From the NCBI RefSeq assembly GCF_052857255.1, contig NC_135502.1:151217311-151281310 (forward strand): a stretch of DNA of 64,000 bases, given 5' to 3'. Made by a program: the position numbers and the translations under genes. The notes beneath the pieces were generated by a model. That model was given only the letters and a program-made list of their open reading frames with translations, ran no database searches and was not told the DNA's origin. Source of the DNA: Amblyomma americanum (taxonomy: Eukaryota; Arthropoda; Arachnida; Ixodida; Ixodidae). Numbering within the stretch: position 1 is the first letter of the stretch; every line of letters starts with the position of its first letter. Below, piece after piece: positions 35,701 to 49,289 of the stretch.

Positions 35701-36585
35701 CTCCGTACATCGGAACGGGACATGGTGGAACCGTGAGCGAGATGACACTGAGGAACTATTAAGTCTTTTTGGTTCAGACTGTTGGCTTCGTTCTACCTGG
35801 CTGCATCGGTCACGAGAACGCCTGGATTACTAACAGCAACCTGAAAACGCTGAACAGATGTAACACCGAGAGTTACGATGCTACAAGGAACATGGAGCAA
35901 CACGGCATTAGCCACTGTGGGAACGGTACACTGCTGTACACGGCCCTCGGAGTAACATGGGAGCCACTGCGAAATCGACGTCAAAATGCTTTAAACAGAG
36001 TCACGCTCCGTACATCTGAAGGGGGCATGGTGGCGTCTTGAGCGAGAAGACGTTGAGGAACTATTTCGTCTTTTTGGTTCAGATTGTTGGTTTTGTTCTA
36101 ACTGGCCGCATTGCTCATGAGAACGCCTGGATTATCGACAGCGACCTGAAAACGCTGAACAGATGTAATACTGAGAGTTACGATGGTACAAGGAACATCG
36201 AGCAAAACGGCATCAGCCCCTGTTGAAATAGTTCTCGGAGTAATATGGGAGCCACTGCGACATCGACGTCAAACTGCTTTAAGCTGATTCACACTCCGTT
36301 CGTCTGAACAGGGCATGCTGGAACCGTGAGCGAGATGACGTTGAGAAACTATTTCGTCTTTTTGGTTAAGATTGTTGGCTTTGTTCTACCTGGCTGCATC
36401 GGTCGCGAGAACGCCTGGATTACTGACAGCGAGTTGAAAATGCTGAACAGATGTAACTCCGAGAGTTACGATGCTACAAGGAACATCGAGCAACACGGCA
36501 TCAGCCCCTGTGGGAACAGTTCTCGGAGTAACATGGGAGCGGCTGCGACATCGACGTCAAACTGCTTTAAACAGATTCACACTCT
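32740..36585 (+). repeat. Diverged monomers
   Basis: Long and short classes alternate. Short units with CATCTGAACAGGG become common from about 33000. Some units have CACCGTGATCGAGAT in place of GTGAGCGAGAT (35428). Nothing but satellite is seen. Confidence 0.85.
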
Positions 36586-36920
36586 GTTCATCGGTACGAG
36601 GAAAATTTTACACCGTGAGCAAGATGACGCTGAGGAACTATTTCTTTTTTTTTTGTTCAGATTGTTGGTTTTGTTCTACCTAGCTGCATCGGTCACGAGA
36701 ACGCCTGGATTACTGACAGTGGCCTGAAAACGCTGAAGAGATGTAATACCGAGATTTACGATGCTACAAGGAACATCGAGCAACACGGCATCAGCCCCTG
36801 TGGGAATGGTATACTGCTGTCCACGACCCTCGGAGTAACATGGGAGCCGCTGCTACATAGACGTCAAACAGCTTTAAACACATTAACGCTGCGTTCATCT
36901 GAACAGGGCATGGTGGCGCC
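36586..36920 (+). repeat. First monomers of the GGAAAATTTTACACC junction class
   Basis: Near 36599 the usual GGGGCATGGTGGCACCGTG is replaced by a GGAAAATTTTACACCGTG form, one base longer than the standard junction. The same class recurs near 43407, 44017, 44625, 50297, 53568 and 61601, with an ...ATTTTTCACC variant near 38270, 49705, 52378, 58942 and 61011. The change removes the stop that normally closes each unit frame. Confidence 0.8.
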
Positions 36921-37110
36921 ATGCTAACAGATGTAATACCGAGAGTTACGATGCTACAAGGAACATCGAGCAACACGGCATCAGCGCTTGTGGGAACGGT
37001 ACACTGCTGTCCACGGCCCTCGGAGTAACATGGGAGCCGCTGCGACATCGACGTCAAACTGCTTTAAACGGAGTCACGCTCCGTACATCTGAACTTGACG
37101 TGGTGGAAAC
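36921..37110 (+). repeat. Truncated monomer lacking the signal-peptide segment (115-bp deletion)
   Basis: GGTGGCGCCATG joins CTAACAGATGTAATACC, so the unit is 190 bp. Both parental breakpoints carry ATG (CACCATGAGC and AAAATGCTAACAG), suggesting loss at a 3-bp homology. Confidence 0.85.
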
Positions 37111-38619
37111 GTGAGCGAGATGACATTGAGGAGCTATTTCGTCTTTTCAGTTCAGATTGTTGGTTTTGTTCTACCTGGCTGCATCGGTCACGAGAACGCC
37201 TGGATTACTGACAGTGACCTGAAAACGCTGAAGAGATGTAATACCGAGATTTACGATGCTGCAAGGAACATCGAGCAACACGGCATCAGCCCTTGTGGGA
37301 ACGGTACACTGCTGTCCACGGCCTTCGGAGTAACATAAGAGCCGCTGCGACATCGACGTCAAACTGCTTTAAACGTAGTCACGCTCCGTACATCAGAACG
37401 GGACATGGTGGAACCGTGAGCGAGATGACATTGAGGAACTATTTCGTCTTTTGGGTTCAGATTGTTGGTTTTGTTCTACCTAGCTGCATTGCTCACGAGA
37501 ACGCCTGGATTACCGACAGCGGCCTGAAAACGCTGAACAGATGTAATACCGAGAGTTACGATGCTACAAGGAACATCTAGCCACACGGCATGAGCCCCTG
37601 CGGGAAGAGTTCTCGGAGTAACATGGGAGCCACTGCGACATCGACGTCAAACTGCTTCAAACAGAGTCACGCTCTGTACATCTGAACAGGGCATGGTGGC
37701 ACCGTGAGCGAGATGACGTTGAGGAACTATTTCGTCTTTTTGGTTCAGATTGTTGGCTTTGTTCAACCTGGCTGCATCGCTCATGAGAACGCCTGGATTA
37801 CTGACAGTGACCTGAAAATGCTGAGCAGATGTAATACCTAGAGTTACGATGCTACAAGGAACATCGAGCAATACGGCATCAGCCCCTGTGGGAACAGTTC
37901 TCGGAGTAATATGGGAGCCGCTGCGACATCGACGTCAAACTGCTTTAAACAGACTCACACTCCGTTCATCTGAACAGGGCATGCTGGAACCGTGAGCGAG
38001 ATGACGTTGAGGAACTATTTCGTCTTTTTGGTTCAGATTGTTGGCTTTGTTCTACATGGCTGCATCGGTCGCGAGAACGCCTGGATTACTGACGGCGACT
38101 AGAAAATGCTGAACAGATTTAACTCCGAGAGTTACGATGCTACAAGAAACATCGAGCAACACGGCATCAGCCCCTGTGGGAACAGTTCTCGGAGTAGCAT
38201 GGGAGCCACTGCGACATCTACATCAAGCTGCTTTAAAACCATCCCGCTGCGTTCATCGGAACGGGAAACATTTTTCACCGTGAGCGAGATGACGTTCAGC
38301 AACTATTTCGTCTTTTTGGTTCAGATTGTTGGTTTTTTTCTACCTGGCTGCATGGCACATGAGAACGCCTGGATTAACGACAGCGACCTGAAAACGCTGA
38401 ACAGATGTAACTCCGAGAGTTACGATGCTACAAGGAACATCGAGCAACACGGCATCAGCCCCTCTGGGAGGAGTCCACCGCTGTACACGGGCCTCGGAGT
38501 AACATGGGAGCCGCTGCGACATCGACGCCAAACTGCTTTAAACAGAGTCACGCTCCGTTCATCGGAACGGGGCATGGTTGCGCCGTGAGCGAGATGACGT
38601 TCAGCAACTATTTCGTCTT
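37111..38619 (+). repeat. Diverged monomers
   Basis: Five monomers of both classes. One unit carries TACATCAAGCTGC with a GGGAAACATTTTTCACC junction (38215-38290). Stops occur in several units (GGCGACTAGAAAATG at 38094). No gene is recognised. Confidence 0.85.
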
Positions 38620-39680
38620 TTTGGTTCAGATTGTTGGCTTTGTTCTACCAGGCTGCATCGGTCGCGAGAACGCCTGGATTTCTGACAGCGACTAGAAAAT
38701 GCTGAACAGATGTAACTCCGAGAGTTACGATGGTACAAGGAACATCGAGCAATGCGGCATCAGCCACTGAGGGAACAGTCCACCGCTGTACACGGGCCTC
38801 GGTGTAACGTGGGAGCCGCTGCGACATCGACGCCAAACTGCTTTAAACAGAGTCACGCTCCGTTAGTCGGAACGGGGCATGGTTGCGCCGTGAGAGAGAA
38901 GACGTTGAGGAACTATTTCGTCTTTTTGGTTCAGATTGTTGGCTTTGTTCAACCTGGCTGCATCGGTCTCGAGAACGCGTGGATTACTAACAGCGACCTG
39001 AAAACGCTGAACAGATGTAACACCGAGAGTTACGATGCTACAAGGAACATCGAGAAACACGGCATTAGCCCCTGTGGGAACGGTACACTGCTGTCCACGG
39101 CCCTCTGAGTAACATGGTAGCCGCTGCGAAATCGACGTCAAAATGCTTTAAACAGAGTCACGCTCCGTACATCGGAACGGGGCATGGTGGCGCCTTGAGC
39201 GAGAAGACGTTGAGGAACTATTTCGTCTTTTTGGTTCAGATTGTTGGTTTTGTTCTACCTGGCTGCATTGCTCATGAGAACGCCTGGATTACCGACAGCG
39301 ACCTGAAAACGCTGAACAGAAGTAACTCCGAAAGTTACGTTGCTACAAGGAACATCGAGAAACACGGCATCAGCCTCGGCGGGAACAGTCCGCCGCTCTC
39401 CACAGCCCTCAGAGTAACATGAGAGCCGCTGGGACATCGAGGTCATACTGCTTTAAACAGAGTCACGCTCCGTACATCGGAACAGGACATGGTGGCAACG
39501 TGATCGAGATGATGTTAAGGAAGTATTTCGTCTTTTTAGTTCAGATTGTTGGTTTTGTTCTACCTGGCTGAGTCGGTCACGAGAACGCCTGGATTACTGA
39601 CAGTGACCTGAAAACGCTGAAGAGATGTAATACCGAGATTTACGATGCTGCAAGGAACATCGAGCAAAACGGCATCAGCC
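38620..39680 (+). repeat. Segmental duplication, left copy (pairs with 41023-42083)
   Basis: Unit order and private marks (GGTCTCGAGAACGCG, CCCTCTGAGTAACATGGTAG, GTGATCGAGATGATG) match 41023-42083 at a constant offset of 2,403 bp. Confidence 0.88.
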
Positions 39681-41330
39681 CCTGTGGGAATGGTATGCTG
39701 CTGTCCACGACCCTCGGAGTAACATGGGAGCCTCTGCTACATAGACGTCAAACAGCTTTAAACAGATTAACGCTGCGTTCATCTGAACAGGACATGGTGG
39801 CACCATGAGCGAGATGACGTTGAGGAACTATTTAGTCTTTTTGGTTCAGATAGTTGGGTTTGTTCTACCTGGCTGCATCGGTCGCGAGAACTCTTGGATT
39901 ACTGACAGCGACCTGAAAATGCTAACAGATGTAATACCGAGAGTTACGATGCTACAAGGAACATCGAGCAACACGGCATCAGCCCTTGTGGGAACGGTAC
40001 ACTGCTGTCCACGGCCCTCGGAGTAACGTGGGAGCCGCTGCGACATCGACGTCAAACTGCTTTAAACGGAGTCATGCTCCGTACATCGGAACGGGACATG
40101 GTGGAACCGTGAGCGAGATGACATTGAGGAACTATTTCGTCTTTTCAGTTCAGATTGTTGGTTTTGTTCCACCTGGCTGCATTGCTCATGAGAAGGCCTG
40201 GATAACCGACAGCGACCTGAAACGCTGAACAGATCTAACTCCGAAAGTTGCGATGCTACAAGGAACATCGTGCAACACGGCATGCGCCCCTGAGGGAACA
40301 GTTCTCGGAGTAACATGGGAGCCGCTGCGACATCGACGTCAAACTGCTTTAAACAGAGTCACGCCCTGTACATCTGAACAGTGCATGGAGGCACCGTGAG
40401 CGAGATGAAGTTGAGAAACTATTTCGTCTTTTTGGTTCAGGCTGTTCGCTTTGTTCTACCTGGCTGCATCAGTCACGAGAACGCCTGGATTACTAACAGC
40501 GACCTGAAAACGCTGAACAGATGTAACACCGAGAGTTACGATGCTACAAGGAACATGAGCAACACGGCATCAGCCCCTGTGGGAATGGTACACTGCTGTC
40601 CACGGCCCTCGGAGTATAATGGGAGCCGCTGCGACATCGACGCCAAACTGCTTTAAACAGAGTCACGCTCCGTTCATCGAAACGGGGCATGGTGGCGCCG
40701 TGAGCGAGATGACGTGGAGCAACTATTTCGTCTTTTGGGTTCAGATTGTTGGTTTTGTTCTACCTGGCTGCATTGCTCACGACAACGCCTGGTTTACCGA
40801 CAGCGACCTGAAAACGCTGAACAGATGTAATACCGAGAGTTACGATGCTACAAGGTACATCGAGCAACACGGCATCAGCCCCTGTGGGAACAGTTCTCGG
40901 AGTAATATGGGAGCCGCTGCGACATCGACGTCAAACTGTTTTAAACAGATTCACACTCCGTTCATCTGAACAGGGCATGCTGGAACCGTGAGCGAGATGA
41001 CGTTGAGGAACTATTTCGTCTTTTTGGTTCAGATTGTTGGCTTTGTTCTACAAGGCTGCATCGGTCGCGAGAACGCCTGGATTTCTGACAGCGACTAGAA
41101 AATGCTGAACAGATGTAACTCCGAGAGTTACGATGGTACAAGGAACATCGAGCAATGCGGCATCAGCCACTGAGGGAACAGTCCACCGCTGTACACGGGC
41201 CTCGGTGTAACGTGGGAGCCGCTGCGACATCGACGCCAAACTGCTTTAAACAGAGTCACGCTCCGTTAGTCGGAACGGGGCATGGTTGCGCCGTGAGAGA
41301 GAAGACGTTGAGGAACTATTTCGTCTTTTT
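39250..41330 (+). repeat. Segmental duplication, left copy (pairs with 53942-56022)
   Basis: Landmarks are displaced by a constant 14,692 bp (39255/53947, 39805/54497, 40381/55073, 41048/55740). Shared rare marks include CATGAGAGCCGCTG, the AAAATGCTAACAG frameshift and CAGTGCATGGAGGCACC. It overlaps the 2,403-bp duplication. Confidence 0.88.
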
Positions 41331-42083
41331 GGTTCAGATTGTTGGCTTTGTTCAACCTGGCTGCATCGGTCTCGAGAACGCGTGGATTACTAACAGCGAC
41401 CTGAAAACGCTGAACAGATGTAACACCGAGAGTTACGATGCTACAAGGAACATCGAGAAACACGGCATTAGCCCCTGTGGGAACGGTACACTGCTGTCCA
41501 CGGCCCTCTGAGTAACATGGTAGCCGCTGCGAAATCGGCGTCAAAATGCTTTAAACAGAGTCACGCTCCGTACATCGGAACGGGGCATGGTGGCGCCTTG
41601 AGCGAGAAGACGTTGAGGAACTATTTCGTCTTTTTGGTTCAGATTGTTGGTTTTGTTCTACCTGGCTGCATTGCTCATGAGAACGCCTGGATTACCGACA
41701 GCGACCTGAAAACGCTGAACAGAAGTAACTCCGAGATTTACGTTGCTACAAGGAACATCGAGAAACACGGCATCAGCCTCGGCGGGAACAGTCCACCGCT
41801 CTCCACAGCCCTCGGAGTAACATGGGAGCCGCTGCGACATCGAGGTCATACTGCTTTAAACAGAGTCACGCTCCGTACATCGGAACAGGACATGGTGGCA
41901 CCGTGATCGAGATGATGTTAAGGAAGTATTTCGTCTTTTTAGTTCTGATTGTTGGTTTTGTTCTACCTGGCTGCATCGGTCACGATAACGCCTGGATTAC
42001 TGACAGTGACCTGAAAACGCTGAAGAGATGTAATACCGAGATTTACGATGCTACAAGGAACATCGAGCAAAACGACATCAGCC
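41023..42083 (+). repeat. Segmental duplication, right copy (pairs with 38620-39680)
   Basis: Same order of units as the left copy. Differences include CTACAAGGCTGC near 41049 and TTCTGATTG near 41942. Confidence 0.88.
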
Positions 42084-43389
42084 CCTGTGGGAAAGGTACA
42101 CTGCTGTCCACGGCCCTCGGAGTAACATGGGAGCCGCTGTGACATCGACGTCAAACTGCTTTAAACAGTCACGCTCCGTACATCGGAACGGGGCATGGTG
42201 ACACCGTGACCGAGATGACGTTGAGGAACTATTTCGTATTTTTAGTTCAGATTGTTGGTTTTGTTAAACCTGGCTGCATTGCTCATGAGAACGCCTGGAT
42301 TACTGAGTGACCTGATAATGCTGAACAGATGTAATACCTAGAGTTACGATGCTACAAGGAACATCGAGGAACACGGCTTCAGCCCCTGTGGGAACAGTCC
42401 CCCGCTGTGCACGGCATCGGAGTAACATGGGAGCCGCTGCGACATCGACGTCAAACTGTTTTAAACCGAGTCACTCAGCGTTCATCGGAAATGGGCATGG
42501 TGGCACCGTGAGCGAGACGACGTTGAGGAACTATTTCGACTTTTTGGTTCAGATCGTTGGTTTTGTACCACCTGGCTGAATTGCTCATGAGAACTCCTGG
42601 ATTACCGATAGCGACCTGAAAACGCTGAACAGATGTAACTCCGAGAGTTACGATGCTACAAGGAACTTCGAACAACGCGGCATCAGCCCCTATGAGAACA
42701 GTCCACCGCTGTCCCCGGCCCACGGAGCAACATGGGAGCCGCTGCGACATCGACATCAAACTGCTTTAAACAGAGCCACGCTCCATTCATCGGAACGTTG
42801 CATGGTGGCACCTTCAGCGAGATGACGTTGAGGAACTATTTCGTCTTTTTGGTTCAGATTGTTGGCTTTGTTCTACCTGGCTGCATATGTCATGAAAACT
42901 CCTGGATTACCGATAGCGACCTGAAAACGCTGAACAGATGTAACACCGAGAGTTACGATGCTACAAGCAACATCGAACAACGCGGCATCAGCCCCTGTGG
43001 GAACAGTCCACCGCTGTCCCCGGCCCTCGGAGCAACATGGGAGCCGCTGCGACATCGACGTCAAACTGCTTTAAACAGAGTAACGCTCCGTACATCGGAA
43101 CGGGGCATGGTGGCACAGTGAGCGAGATGACGTTGAGGAGCTATTTCGCATTTCAGTTCAGATTGTTGGTTTTGTTATACCTGGCTGCATTGCTCATGAG
43201 AACGCCTGGATTCCCGACCACAACCTAAAAACACTAAACAGACGTAACTCCGAGAGTTACGATGCTACAAGGAACATCGAGCAACACGGCATCAGCCCCG
43301 GTGGGAACAGTCCACCGCTGTCCCCGACCCTCGGAGCAACATGGGAGCCGCTGCGACATCGACGTCAAACTGCTTTAAAAAGAATCACT
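42084..43389 (+). repeat. Diverged monomers
   Basis: The stretch includes units with SPCGNSPPLSPALGAT tails like H of the core (from 42732 and 43037) and one with a lost base pair set near 42305 (ATTACTGAGTGACCTG). No insert is seen. Confidence 0.85.
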
Positions 43390-44641
43390 CAGCGTTCACC
43401 GGAACGGGGAAAATTTTACACCGTGAGCGAGATGACGTTGAGGAACTATTTCGACTTATTAGTTCAGATCGTTGGTTTTGTTCTATCTGGCTGCATTGCT
43501 CATGTGAACGCCTGGATTACCGATAACGACCTGAAATTGCTGAACAGATGTAATACCGAGAGTTACGATATTACAAGCAACATCGAGCAACACGGCATAA
43601 AGCCCTGTGCGAACAGTCCACCGCTGTCCACGGCACTCGGAGTAACATGGGAGCCGCTGCCACATCGACGCGAACCGCTTTAAACCGAGTCACTCACCGT
43701 TCATCAGAACGTGGCATGGTGGAACCGTGGGCGAGATGACGTTGAGGAACTATTTCGTCTTTTTGGTTCAGATTGTTGGTTTTGTTCCACCTGGCTGCAT
43801 TGCTCACGAGAACTCCTGGATTACCGATAGCGACCTGAAAACGCTGAACAGATCTAAATCCGAGAGTTACGTTGCTACAAGGAACATCGACCAACACGGC
43901 ATCAGCCCCGGCGGGAACAGTCCTCCGCTCTCCACAGCCCTCAGAGTAACATGGGAGCCGCTGCGACATCGAGGTCAAACTGCTTTAAAAAGAATCACGC
44001 TGCGTTCATCAGAATGGGGAAATTTTACACCGTGAGCGAGATGACGTTGAGGAACTATTTCGACATTTTGGTTCAGATCGTTGGTTTTGTACTATCTGGC
44101 TGCAATGCTCATGTGAACGCCTGGATTACCGATAACGACCTGAAAATGCTGAACAGATGTAATACCGAGAGTTACGATATTACAAGCAACATCGAGCAAC
44201 ACGGCATAAAGCCCTGTGCGAACAGTCCACCGCTGTCCACGGCACTCGGAGTAACATGGGAGCCGCTGCGACATCGACGCGAACCGCTTTAAACCGAGTC
44301 ACTCATCGTTCATCGGAACGTGGCATAGTGGAACCGTGGGCGAGATGACGTTGAGGAACTATTTCGTCTTTTTGGTTCAGATTGTTGGTTTTGTTCCACC
44401 TGGATGCATAGCTCACGAGAACTCCTGGATTACCGATAGCGACCTGAAAACGCTGAACAGATGTAAATCCGAGAGTTACGTTGCTACAAAGAACATCGAC
44501 CAACACGGCATCAGCCCCGGCGGGAACAGTACTCCGCTCTCCACAGCCCTCGGAGCAACATGGGAGCCGCTGCGACATCGACGTCAAACTGCTTTAAAAA
44601 GAATCACGCTGCGTTCATCGGAACGGGGAAAATTTTACACC
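43390..44641 (+). repeat. Local dimer HOR, 609 bp, two copies
   Basis: A GGAAAATTTTACACC-class unit alternates with an ordinary unit that begins GTGGGCGAGATGACG. Corresponding starts are at 43423/44032 and 43727/44336, 609 bp apart. A third GGAAAATTTTACACC junction at 44625 starts the next unit. Confidence 0.88.
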
Positions 44642-44935
44642 ATGAGCGAGATGACGTTGAAGAACTATTTCGTCTTTTTGGTTCAGATCGTCGGTTTTGT
44701 TCCACATGGCTGCATTGCTCATGAGAACTCCTGGATTACCGATAGCGACCTGAAAACGCTGAACAGATGTAACTCCGAGAGTTACGATGCTACAAGGAAC
44801 ATCGAACAACGCGGCATCAGCCCCAGTGAGAACAGTCCACCGCTGTCTCCGGCCCTCGGAGCAACATGGGAGCCGCTGCGACATCGACGTCAAACTGCTT
44901 TAAACAGAGTCACGCTCCATTCATCGGAACGTTGA
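44336..44935 (+). other. 199-codon read-through frame across a 306-bp unit
   Basis: An ATG lies at GTGGAACCGTGGGCGAGATG's in-frame start region and the frame passes the GGAAAATTTTACACC junction (read ERGKFYT then MSEMTL) into a second monomer. The extra base makes the unit 306 bp, a multiple of three. Two signal-peptide-like segments would lie about 100 residues apart. I see no recognisable domain or gene architecture and treat it as incidental. Confidence 0.25.
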
Positions 44936-46371
44936 ATGGTGGCGCCTTCAGCGAGATGACGTTGATGAACTATTTCGTCTTTTTGGTTCAGATTGTTGGT
45001 TTTGTTCTACCTGGCTGACTTGCTCATGAGAACGCCTGGATTACCGACAGCGACCTGAAAACGCTGAACAGATGTAACACCGAGGGTCACGATGGTACAA
45101 GGAACACCGAGCAACACGGCCTCAGCCCCTGTTCGAACAGTCCACCGCTGTCTACGGCCCTCGGAGTAACATGGGAGCCGCTGCGACATCGACGCCAAAC
45201 TGCGTTAAACAGATTCACGCTCCGTTAATCGGAACGGGGCATGGTGGCGCGGTGAGCGAGATGACGTTGAGCAACTATTTCGTCTTTTTGGTTCAGATTG
45301 TTGGGTTTGTTCTACCTTGCTGCATTGCTCACGAGAACGCCTGGATTACCGACAGCAACCTGAAAACGCTGAACAGAAGTAACTCCGACAGTTACGTTGC
45401 TACAAGCAACATCGTGCAACACGGCATGCGCCCCTGAGGGAACAGTTCTCGGAGTAATATGGGAGCAGCTGCGACATCGACGTCAAACTGTTTTAAACAG
45501 ATTCACACTCCGTTCATCTGAACAGGGCATGCTGGAACCGTGAGCGAGATGACGTTGAGGAACTATTTCGTCTTTTTGGTTCAGATTGTTGGCTTTGTTC
45601 TACCAGGCTGCATCGGTCGCGAGAACGCCTGGATTTCTGACAGCGACTAGAAAATGCTGAACAGATGTAACTCCGAGAGTTACGATGGTACAAGGAAAAT
45701 CGAGCAACACGGCATCAGCCACTGAGGGAACAGTCCACCGCTGTACACGGGCCTCGGAGTAACGTGGGAGCCGCTGCGACATCGACGCCAAACTGCTTTA
45801 AACAGAGTCACGCTCCGTTAATCGGAACGGAGCATGGTTGCGCCGTGAGAGAGAAGACGTTGAGGAACTATTTCGTCTTTTTGGAGCAGATTGTTGGTTT
45901 TGTTCTACCTGGCTGCGTTGCTTATGAGAACGCCTGGATTACCGATAGCGACCTGAAAATGCTGAACAGATGTAACTCCGAGAGTTACGATGCTACAAGG
46001 AACATCGAGCAACACGGCATCAGCCACTGAGGGAACAGTCCACCGCTGTACTCGGGCCTCGGAGTAACATGCGAGCCGCTGCGACATCGACGTCAAACTG
46101 CTTAAAACAGTCACGCTCTGTACATCTGAACAGGGCATGGTGGCACCGTGAGCGAGATGACGTTGAGGAACTATTTCGTCTTTTTGGTTCAGATTGTTGG
46201 CTTTGTTCAACCTGGCTGCATCGGTCACGAGAACGCGTGGATTACTAACAGCGACCTGAAAACGCTGAACAGATGTAACACCGAGAGTTACGATGCTACA
46301 AGGAACATCAAGAAACACGGCATTAGCCCCTGTGGGAACGGTACACTGCTGTCCACGGCCCTCTGATTAAC
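44642..46371 (+). repeat. Diverged monomers
   Basis: Short- and long-class units. The unit from about 45541 (CTACCAGGCTGCATCGG, then GACAGCGACTAGAAAATG) belongs to a subfamily seen at 38635, 41038, 46795, 47692 and 55735. All of these carry the same TAG stop. Confidence 0.85.
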
Positions 46372-47880
46372 ATGGTAGCCGCTGCGACATCGACGCCAAA
46401 CTGCTTTAAACAGAGTCACGCTCCGTTCATCGAAACGGGGCATGGTGGCGCCGTGAGCGAGATGACGTGGAGCAACTATTTCGTCTTTTGGGTTCAGATT
46501 GTTGATTTTGTTCTACCTGGCTGCATTGCTCACGACAACGCCTGGATTACCGACAGCGACCTGAAAACGCTGAACAGATGTAATACCGAAAGTTACGATG
46601 CTACAAGGAACATCGAGCAACACGGCATCAGCCCCTGTGGGAACAGTTCTCGGAGTAATATGGGAGCCGCTGCGACATCGACGTCAAACTGTTTTAAACA
46701 GATTCACACTCCGTTCATCTGAACAGGGCATGCTGGAACCGTGAGCGAGATGACGGTGAGGAACTATTTCGTCTTTTTGGTTCAGATTGTTGGCTTTGTT
46801 CTACCAGGCTGCATCGGTCGCGAGAACGCCTGGATTTCTGACAGCGACTAGAAAATGCTGAACAGATGTAACTCCGAGAGCTACGATGGTACAAGGAACA
46901 TCGAGCAACACGGCATCAGCCACTGAGGGAACAGTCCACAGCTGTACACGGGCCTCGGAGTAACGTGGGAGCCGCTGCGACATCGACGCCAAACTGCTTT
47001 AAACAGAGTCACGTTCCGTTAATCGGAACGGGGCATGGTTGCGCCGTGAGAGAGAAGACGTTGAGGAACTATTTCGTCTTTTTGGTTCAGATTGTTGGCT
47101 TTGTTCAACCTGGCTGCATCGGTCTCGAGAACGCGTGGATTAATAACAGCGACCTGAAAACGCTGAACAGATGTAACACCGAGAGTTACGATGCTACAAG
47201 GAACATGAGCAACACGGCATCAGCCCCTGTGGGAATGGTACACTGCTGTCCACGGCCCTCGGAGTATAATGGGAGCCGCTGCGACATCGACGCCAAACTG
47301 CTTTAAACAGAGTCACGCTCCGTTCATCGAAACGGGGCATGGTGGCGCCGTGAGCGAGATGACGTGGAGCAACTATTTCGTCTTTTGGGTTCAGATTGTT
47401 GGTTTTGTTCTACCTGGCTGCATTGCTCACGACAACGCCTGGATTACCGACAGCGACCTGAAAACGCTGAACAGATGTAATACCGAGAGTTACGATGCTA
47501 CAAGGAACATCGAGCAACACGGCATCAGCCCCTGTGGGAACAGTTCTCGGAGTAATATGGGAGCCGCTGCGACATCGACGTCAAACTGTTTTAAACAGAT
47601 TCACACTCCGTTCATCTGAACAGGGCATGCTGGAACCGTGAGCGAGATGACGTTGAGGAACTATTTCGTCTTTTTGGTTCAGATTGTTGGCTTTGTTCTA
47701 CCAGGCTGCATCGGTCGCGAGAACGCCTGGATTTCTGACAGTGACTAGAAAATGCTGAACAGATGTAACTCCGAGAGTTACGATGGTACAAGGAACATCG
47801 AGCAACACGGCATCAGCCACTGAGGGAACAGTCCACCGCTGTACACGGGCCTCGGAGTAACGTGGGAGCCGCTGCGACAT
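46372..47880 (+). repeat. Local trimer HOR, 897 bp, about 1.7 copies
   Basis: Landmarks recur at 897 bp (46372/47269, 46801/47698), which equals two 305-bp units plus one 287-bp unit. The match stops near 47895, where the second copy switches to a GATTCACACTCCG-type junction. Confidence 0.85.
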
Positions 47881-49289
47881 CGACGCCAAACTGCTTTAAA
47901 CAGATTCACACTCCGTTCATCTGAACAGGGCATGCTGGAACCGTGAGCGAGATGACGTTGAGGAACTATTTCGTCTTTTTGGTTCAGATTGTTGGCTTTG
48001 TTCTACCTGGCTGCATCGGTCACGAGAACGCGTGGATTGCTAACAGCGACCTGAAAACGCTGAACAGATGTAACACCGAGAGTTACGATGCTACAAGGAA
48101 CATCGAGAAACATGGCATTAGCCCCTGTGGGAACGGTACACTGCTGTCCACGGCCCTCTGAGTAACATGGGAGCCGCTGCGAAGTCGACGTCAAAATGCT
48201 TTAAACAGAGTCACGCTCCATACATCGAAACGGGGCATGGCGGCGCCTTGAGCGAGAAGACGTTGAGGAACAATTTCGTCTTTTGGCTCAGATTGTTGGT
48301 TTTGTTCTACCTGGCGGCATTGCTTATGAGAACACCTTGATTACCGACAGCGACCTGAAAGTGATGAACAGGTGTAGTACCGAGAGTTACGATGCTACAA
48401 GGGACATCGAGCAACACGGCATGAGCCCCTGTGGGAACAGTTCGCGGAGTAACATGGGAGCTGCTGCGACATCGACGTCAAACTGCTTAGAACAGAGTCA
48501 CGCTCTGTACATCTGAACAGGGCATGGTGGCACCACGAGCGATATGACGTTGAGGAACTATTTCGTCTCTTTGGTTCTGATTGTTGGTTTTGTTCTACCT
48601 GGCTGCATTGCTAATGAGAACGCCTGGATTACTGACAGTGACCTGAACATGCTGAACAGATGTAATACATAGAGTTACGATGCTACAAGGAACATCGAGC
48701 AACACGGCATCAGCCCCTGTGGGAACAGTTCCCGGAGTAACATGGGAGCTGCTGCGACATCGACGTCAAACTGCTTAGAACAGAGTCACGCTCTGTACAT
48801 CTGAACAGGGCATGGTGGCACCGTGAGGGAGATGACGTTGAGGAACTATTTCGTCTTTTTGGTTCAGATTGCTGACTTTGTTCTACCTGGCTGCATTGCT
48901 CAAGAGAACGCGTGGATTACCGACAGCGACCTGAAAACGCTGAACAGATGTAATACCGAGAGTTACGATGCTACAAAGAATATCGAGCAACACGGCATCA
49001 GCCCCTGTGGGAACGGTACACAGCTGTCCACGGCCCACGGAGTAACATGGGAGCCGCTGCGTCATCGACTTCAAACTGCTTTAAACCGAGTCACGCTCCG
49101 TATATCGGAACGGGGCATGGTGGCCCCGTGACCGAGATGACGTTGAGGAACTATTTTGTATTTTTAGTTCAGATTATTGGTTTTGTTATACCTGGCTGCA
49201 TTGCTCATTAGAACGCCTGGATTCCCGACCACGACCTGAAAATACTAAACAGACGTAACTCCGAGAGTGACGATGCTACAAGGAACATC
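47881..49289 (+). repeat. Diverged monomers, paired with 59777-60590 and 62818-63890
   Basis: Landmarks at 47943 and 48003 match 59839 and 59899 (offset 11,896), and 48003 and 48283 match 62878 and 63158 (offset 14,875). The later copies skip one unit relative to this stretch. Short units here have GCTTAGAACAGAG. Confidence 0.82.
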
